Source of the DNA: an uncultured Collinsella sp.
GTDB lineage: Bacteria > Actinomycetota > Coriobacteriia > Coriobacteriales > Coriobacteriaceae
Direction of reading: 5' to 3'
Length of the DNA stretch: 33,488 nucleotides
Assembly (NCBI GenBank): GCA_947001705.1
Contig: CAMQHT010000026.1
Location: 1-33,488 of the forward strand
The notes under the pieces were generated by a model. It saw only the letters and a program-made list of their open reading frames with translations, did not search any database and was not told where the DNA came from. Positions 30,596 to 33,488 of this stretch are shown one piece after another. The first letter of the stretch is position 1; every line of letters begins with the position of its first letter. A program made the position numbers and the translations under genes.

Positions 30596-31777
30596 CTACA
30601 GTTGCTCGGCCGGACGCTCGGGCGAGCTAAAGCCCGAATCAAACGTGACGACGCACGAGGCATTGGGTCGGCGCTCGTGCACGATGCGCGTGACGAGCTC
30701 CAGCAGCTCCTCGTCGGATATGTCAAAGCCGTCGGGACGCACCAGGTCAAGCGAAACGAACCCGTCGTGCTCGTGCAGGTCGTGGATGGAGAGCGCGGGG
30801 TCGATCTGCATGACGCCGCGCTTGACCCAGCCGCGTAGGTCGTCGCCGGTGGTGGCGATGGGGTCGCAGTGCAGCGTGATACCGATGCCCATCTGCCGTT
30901 TGATATCGTGCTCGATGGTGTCCAAAATCTCGTGGTGCTCAAATGCGTCGCCCTCGCCGGGCATCTCCACGTGGGCGCTGGCAAACTGACGACCGGGGCC
31001 GTAGTCGTGCACCATGAGGTCGTGTGTGCCCAAGACCTGGGGGTACGACATAATCTTGTCGCGGATTTCCTGGACGAGCTTGGGGTCGGGCGCTTGTCCT
31101 AACAGCGGGCTGATGGCGTCGCGCACCAGGCCCAGGCCGCTGATGCAGATGAAGATGCCCACACCCAGGCCTGCCCAGCCATCGAGGTCAAAGCCGGTCG
31201 TCTGCGAAATAAGCGCCGCCACCAGGACCGAGCCCGAGGTGATGACGTCGTTTTTGGAGTCCTGTGCTGTGGCGATGAGCGTCTCCGAGTCGATGCGGTC
31301 GCCCAACGTGCGGTTGAACGCGGCCATCCAGAGCTTAACGAGCATGGACAAGACGAGGGCGGCTAAGGAGAGCACCGAATATGCAGTGGGGGAAGGCTTG
31401 ATGATCTTAGTGACCGACTCGAGGATCAGGTTGATGCCGACGGCGCAAACCAGGACGGCGACGAACAGACCGGCTAGGTACTCGTAGCGACCGTGGCCAT
31501 AGGGGTGGCCTTCGTCTGCCGGGCGGCTGGCAAGGCGGAACCCGAGCAGGCTCACGATGTTGCTCGAGGCGTCGGAGAGGTTGTTGAAGGCGTCGGCGAT
31601 GAGCGAGACAGAGCCGGCGAGCAGGCCCGCGATGCCCTTGGCCAGGCACAGAGTGATGTTGAGGCCAATGCAGATGAGGCTTGCGGCGAAGCCCGCGTTG
31701 GTGCGGCAGGAGGTATCGACCGGCTCGCCCTCGCTGCCGGGAACAAGCGTATGTACCAGCCGATTTACAAATAGCAT
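30596..31777 (-). CDS. cation diffusion facilitator (CDF) family transporter
   Basis: The 393-residue protein is a metal-ion/proton antiporter of the CDF family, exporting Zn, Fe, Mn or similar ions across the cytoplasmic membrane. Six hydrophobic helices are visible. Metal-binding pairs lie in ADAFNNLSDASSN (helix II) and ATAQDSKNDVITSG (helix V), and the HPYGHGRYEYLAGL loop is typical. The cytoplasmic dimerisation domain (HDLMVHDYGPGRQFASAHVEM...) follows. About 85 further residues after that domain (VKRGVMQIDPALSIHDLHEHDGF...) look like a second ferredoxin-like copy. The start at 31777 has GAGG about ten bases upstream, and longer versions start in non-coding sequence. A -10 box is at 31811-31816. 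The transported ion cannot be decided, though the DxxxD motifs rather than HxxxD argue against a strict Zn exporter. Confidence 0.92.
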   Translation of the reverse strand: MLFVNRLVHTLVPGSEGEPVDTSCRTNAGFAASLICIGLNITLCLAKGIAGLLAGSVSLIADAFNNLSDASSNIVSLLGFRLASRPADEGHPYGHGRYEYLAGLFVAVLVCAVGINLILESVTKIIKPSPTAYSVLSLAALVLSMLVKLWMAAFNRTLGDRIDSETLIATAQDSKNDVITSGSVLVAALISQTTGFDLDGWAGLGVGIFICISGLGLVRDAISPLLGQAPDPKLVQEIRDKIMSYPQVLGTHDLMVHDYGPGRQFASAHVEMPGEGDAFEHHEILDTIEHDIKRQMGIGITLHCDPIATTGDDLRGWVKRGVMQIDPALSIHDLHEHDGFVSLDLVRPDGFDISDEELLELVTRIVHERRPNASCVVTFDSGFSSPERPAEQL

Positions 31778-31810
31778 AGCGGTCGTCCTCACAATCATGT
31801 TTAAGGGGAT

Positions 31811-31816
31811 AGTGTA
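31811..31816 (-). promoter_or_regulatory. candidate -10 box of the CDF transporter gene
   Basis: Read on the minus strand, TACACT (within GAGCTACACTATCC) lies 34 bases upstream of the start codon, giving a short leader. No clear -35 box is seen. Confidence 0.4.
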
Positions 31817-31919
31817 GCTCGCGCGGAGGCGCTGTGCACCGATGCTCAGAAAATGCAGTAATGGTCTGCCGGTGCTAACGAGCGAGCCTTCTCGTCTGCC
31901 TGGGTGGTCCATTTTGGGC

Positions 31920-31967
31920 CACATGGGTATGGGCATGTGCCTGTTTGCTCGACATACTTAACGTCGA
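31920..31967 (+). promoter_or_regulatory. paired palindromes upstream of the zinc-ribbon gene
   Basis: CACATG (31920-31925) and CATGTG (31934-31939) form one inverted repeat. TCGAC (31949-31953) and GTCGA (31963-31967) form a second, 29 bases before the start codon. They lie in the shared region between the divergent CDF and zinc-ribbon genes and may be operators. The evidence is symmetry only. Confidence 0.25.
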
Positions 31968-31995
31968 TAGCCCCTGTGCAAAGGAGGACGTTTCC

Positions 31996-33333
31996 ATGGA
32001 CGAGATGTTTGCCATTAAATGTCAAAACTGCGGCGGCCCTATGTACTCGCACCAGGCTAAGCGCAGCTTTGAGTGCGCCTATTGCGGCGCGGTCATTCCG
32101 TGGCAGGCGGACGCCGGAGAGCCCAAGAGCGCTTTGGGCATTCGCCATACGCCGTTGACGGTGGTGGATGGACTGCTCAAGCTCACGCATGTGTCGCAAC
32201 TCGAGCGCCCGGAGGACCCGGACTGGTATTTCTTCAATTCGCACTGGCGCAATCAGTCGGTCCTGGAACATCTGCTGTGGGAGGATCGCGGCACGGCGCA
32301 GGAGTTCCAAGAGGCCACGCATGTGAGCATTCCTTGCCCCTTCTGCGGAGCGTCCTTTGAGGGCGAGTCAACGCAGCGTGTGTTTGAGTGCCCGTCCTGC
32401 GGCAACAAGATCGGCATTGCCGACCTGCTCAAGCCCGGTACGTTTAGCAAACGTCTGACCATGGGCGTGGGTGCGGAGTATGTGCCGGATCAGGGTATTC
32501 CCTGCGAAATCTCGCCGCAGCAGGCACGTGCCAACGCGCTGCAGCTGGTGCGCCAGTATCCGGATGCCTTTGCCGGGCACGACGTGGAAGATGCGATCCA
32601 AAACGACATGATGCTCTTCTATTTCCCCATGGCGCTGGCGGACCTGCGCATGATGGCGAGCTTCCCGGGCAAGGGCCTGAGCAAGGAAACCCTGGTGTAC
32701 TACGAGGTGCTCGACTGGGCATACCCCAGAGCAAACTACCTGGACGTTCGCCTCATGGGCATTTTGGAGCCGTGGGACTTTGCCAAGGTCGGTCCGTTCG
32801 ATCCCGCCATGCAGGAAGGCGACTTCCGCGTCGTCTCCGTCGATGCATCTACCAAGGACCAGGTGGTCATTGATAAGTTGGCGCTCGACGTTGCGGGCAA
32901 CGATGCCGAGGCCGTACTGGGGCTCAATAAAAAGAGCATCCGAACCTGGGCGCGCAAGGCCCGCAAGCATAAGGATGGCCTGGTGATGGTGCCGGTCTAC
33001 TTTGTCGATCGTCCGGCGACGGATGGCCGCGATGGCGAGCAGGTGCGCATTGCCGTAAACGGCCAGACGGGTCGTGCGGCCGCGGTGGTGTTTAGCGACA
33101 AGCGCGAAACGCATATCGTGGCGCCGCTCAGCCCGAGCCTGCATCTGTCCGGTGAGAGCACCGTACACGCCACGCCCGTCGAGGTCAAATATGTTAAATC
33201 TCCGTTCCTATACCAGATCGTGCGCCGTGGAGGCGGCGAGCAACCGCGCCAGGTCGCAGCGGTTGCCGAGGGTTCCTGCCGAGAAGAAAAGCCCAAACGC
33301 AAGGGCTTGCTCGCTGCGATCTTTGGAAAGTAG
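31996..33333 (+). CDS. protein with two TFIIB-type zinc ribbons
   Basis: The 445-residue protein has two zinc ribbons, C9-x2-C12/C27-x2-C30 and C114-x2-C117/C132-x2-C135. A long alpha/beta region follows (HDVEDAIQNDMMLFYFPMALADLRMM), then a C-terminal VMVPVYFVDRP...VRIAVNGQTGRAAAVV segment. The NGQTG block is shared by a family of bacterial zinc-ribbon proteins often mislabelled as primosomal or helicase proteins. Its function is unknown to me. No signal peptide or membrane segment is evident apart from a short, strongly basic and hydrophobic C-terminus (KPKRKGLLAAIFGK). AAGGAGG lies eight bases upstream of the chosen ATG, and the frame extends to 31945 without support. It diverges from the metal exporter gene and is ended by a strong terminator. 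Confidence 0.85.
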   Translation: MDEMFAIKCQNCGGPMYSHQAKRSFECAYCGAVIPWQADAGEPKSALGIRHTPLTVVDGLLKLTHVSQLERPEDPDWYFFNSHWRNQSVLEHLLWEDRGTAQEFQEATHVSIPCPFCGASFEGESTQRVFECPSCGNKIGIADLLKPGTFSKRLTMGVGAEYVPDQGIPCEISPQQARANALQLVRQYPDAFAGHDVEDAIQNDMMLFYFPMALADLRMMASFPGKGLSKETLVYYEVLDWAYPRANYLDVRLMGILEPWDFAKVGPFDPAMQEGDFRVVSVDASTKDQVVIDKLALDVAGNDAEAVLGLNKKSIRTWARKARKHKDGLVMVPVYFVDRPATDGRDGEQVRIAVNGQTGRAAAVVFSDKRETHIVAPLSPSLHLSGESTVHATPVEVKYVKSPFLYQIVRRGGGEQPRQVAAVAEGSCREEKPKRKGLLAAIFGK

Positions 33334-33376
33334 GGGAGTGGTGCTGGTTAGTCTTATGACGCGATAGCTAGGGGTG

Positions 33377-33413
33377 CGGGGCAGTTCGCAGAAGCGCGAG
33401 CTGCCCCGTTTTT
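33377..33413 (+). terminator. intrinsic terminator of the zinc-ribbon gene
   Basis: CGGGGCAG (33377-33384) pairs with CTGCCCCG, and inner TCGC/GCG pairing extends the stem around a short loop. Five T residues follow, about 75 bases after the stop codon. Confidence 0.9.
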
Positions 33414-33452
33414 GTGCGGCGAGACATGGCGTCCGAGCTGCCGTAGAGACTT

Positions 33453-33472
33453 AGCTAAATGGCTATTTAGCT
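33453..33472. promoter_or_regulatory. perfect 8-bp palindrome near the window edge
   Basis: AGCTAAAT and ATTTAGCT are perfect inverted arms around GGCT. It is AT-rich in a GC-rich neighbourhood and lies after a terminator, so it is probably part of the control region of a gene beyond the window. A repressor operator of MarR or GntR type would have this form. Confidence 0.4.
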
Positions 33473-33488
33473 GCTTGAGATCGACCTT

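Overview
The window looks like a stretch of chromosome from a GC-rich, obligately anaerobic actinobacterium of the class Coriobacteriia; Collinsella is my best guess. This rests on the strongly GC-biased third codon positions, formate-tetrahydrofolate ligase, a superoxide reductase in place of any visible aerobic defence, the FucO-type lactaldehyde reductase and the general flavour of the proteins. The genus is an inference from protein style, not a database match. I see no rRNA, tRNA, CRISPR array, insertion sequence or prophage. The window holds 22 credible protein genes, one of them a very short leader-type frame.

Layout. 1-2650: an iron-dependent lactaldehyde reductase (fucO-like), a 120-bp imperfect palindrome, and an M42 metallo-aminopeptidase closed by a terminator. 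2651-4103: a single-gene fusion of an excisionase/MerR-type helix-turn-helix with a HipA-like kinase, preceded by an AT-rich palindrome; this is the best candidate for an uncharacterised regulatory or toxin-antitoxin-like system. 4112-7013: a sulfur module, with mnmA (tRNA 2-thiolation) and cysK (cysteine synthase) on the minus strand, divergent from an Rrf2-family regulator with a four-cysteine cluster. 7083-8191: a small membrane protein, then a TrpR-superfamily regulator (YerC type) preceded by a structured leader with a 16-codon frame holding two Trp codons.

8200-27602 is dominated by DNA maintenance. It holds addB-addA (double-strand-break processing), dnaE (replicative polymerase), a SWIM-SNF2 helicase downstream of dnaE, and the Holliday-junction operon ruvC-ruvA-ruvB with TGATG overlaps. 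Between the SNF2 gene and ruvC lie a class III-like superoxide reductase and a full-length NAD-synthetase homologue whose glutaminase and synthetase catalytic motifs both look destroyed. 27698-29476: fhs with its own promoter and a strong terminator. 29594-33413: a single-pass membrane protein with a disordered N-terminus, a PASTA-like external segment and heptad repeats; a convergent CDF metal-ion exporter; and a protein with two zinc ribbons, ended by a terminator.

Three intergenic regions (1321-1440, 8200-8266, 15180-15242) contain long near-perfect inverted repeats that the gene content does not explain. Several promoters share an extended -10 box of the form TGCTAnnnT. Functional statements come from recognised motifs and family knowledge; nothing was searched or computed, so paralogy, repeat copy number and conservation remain to be tested.
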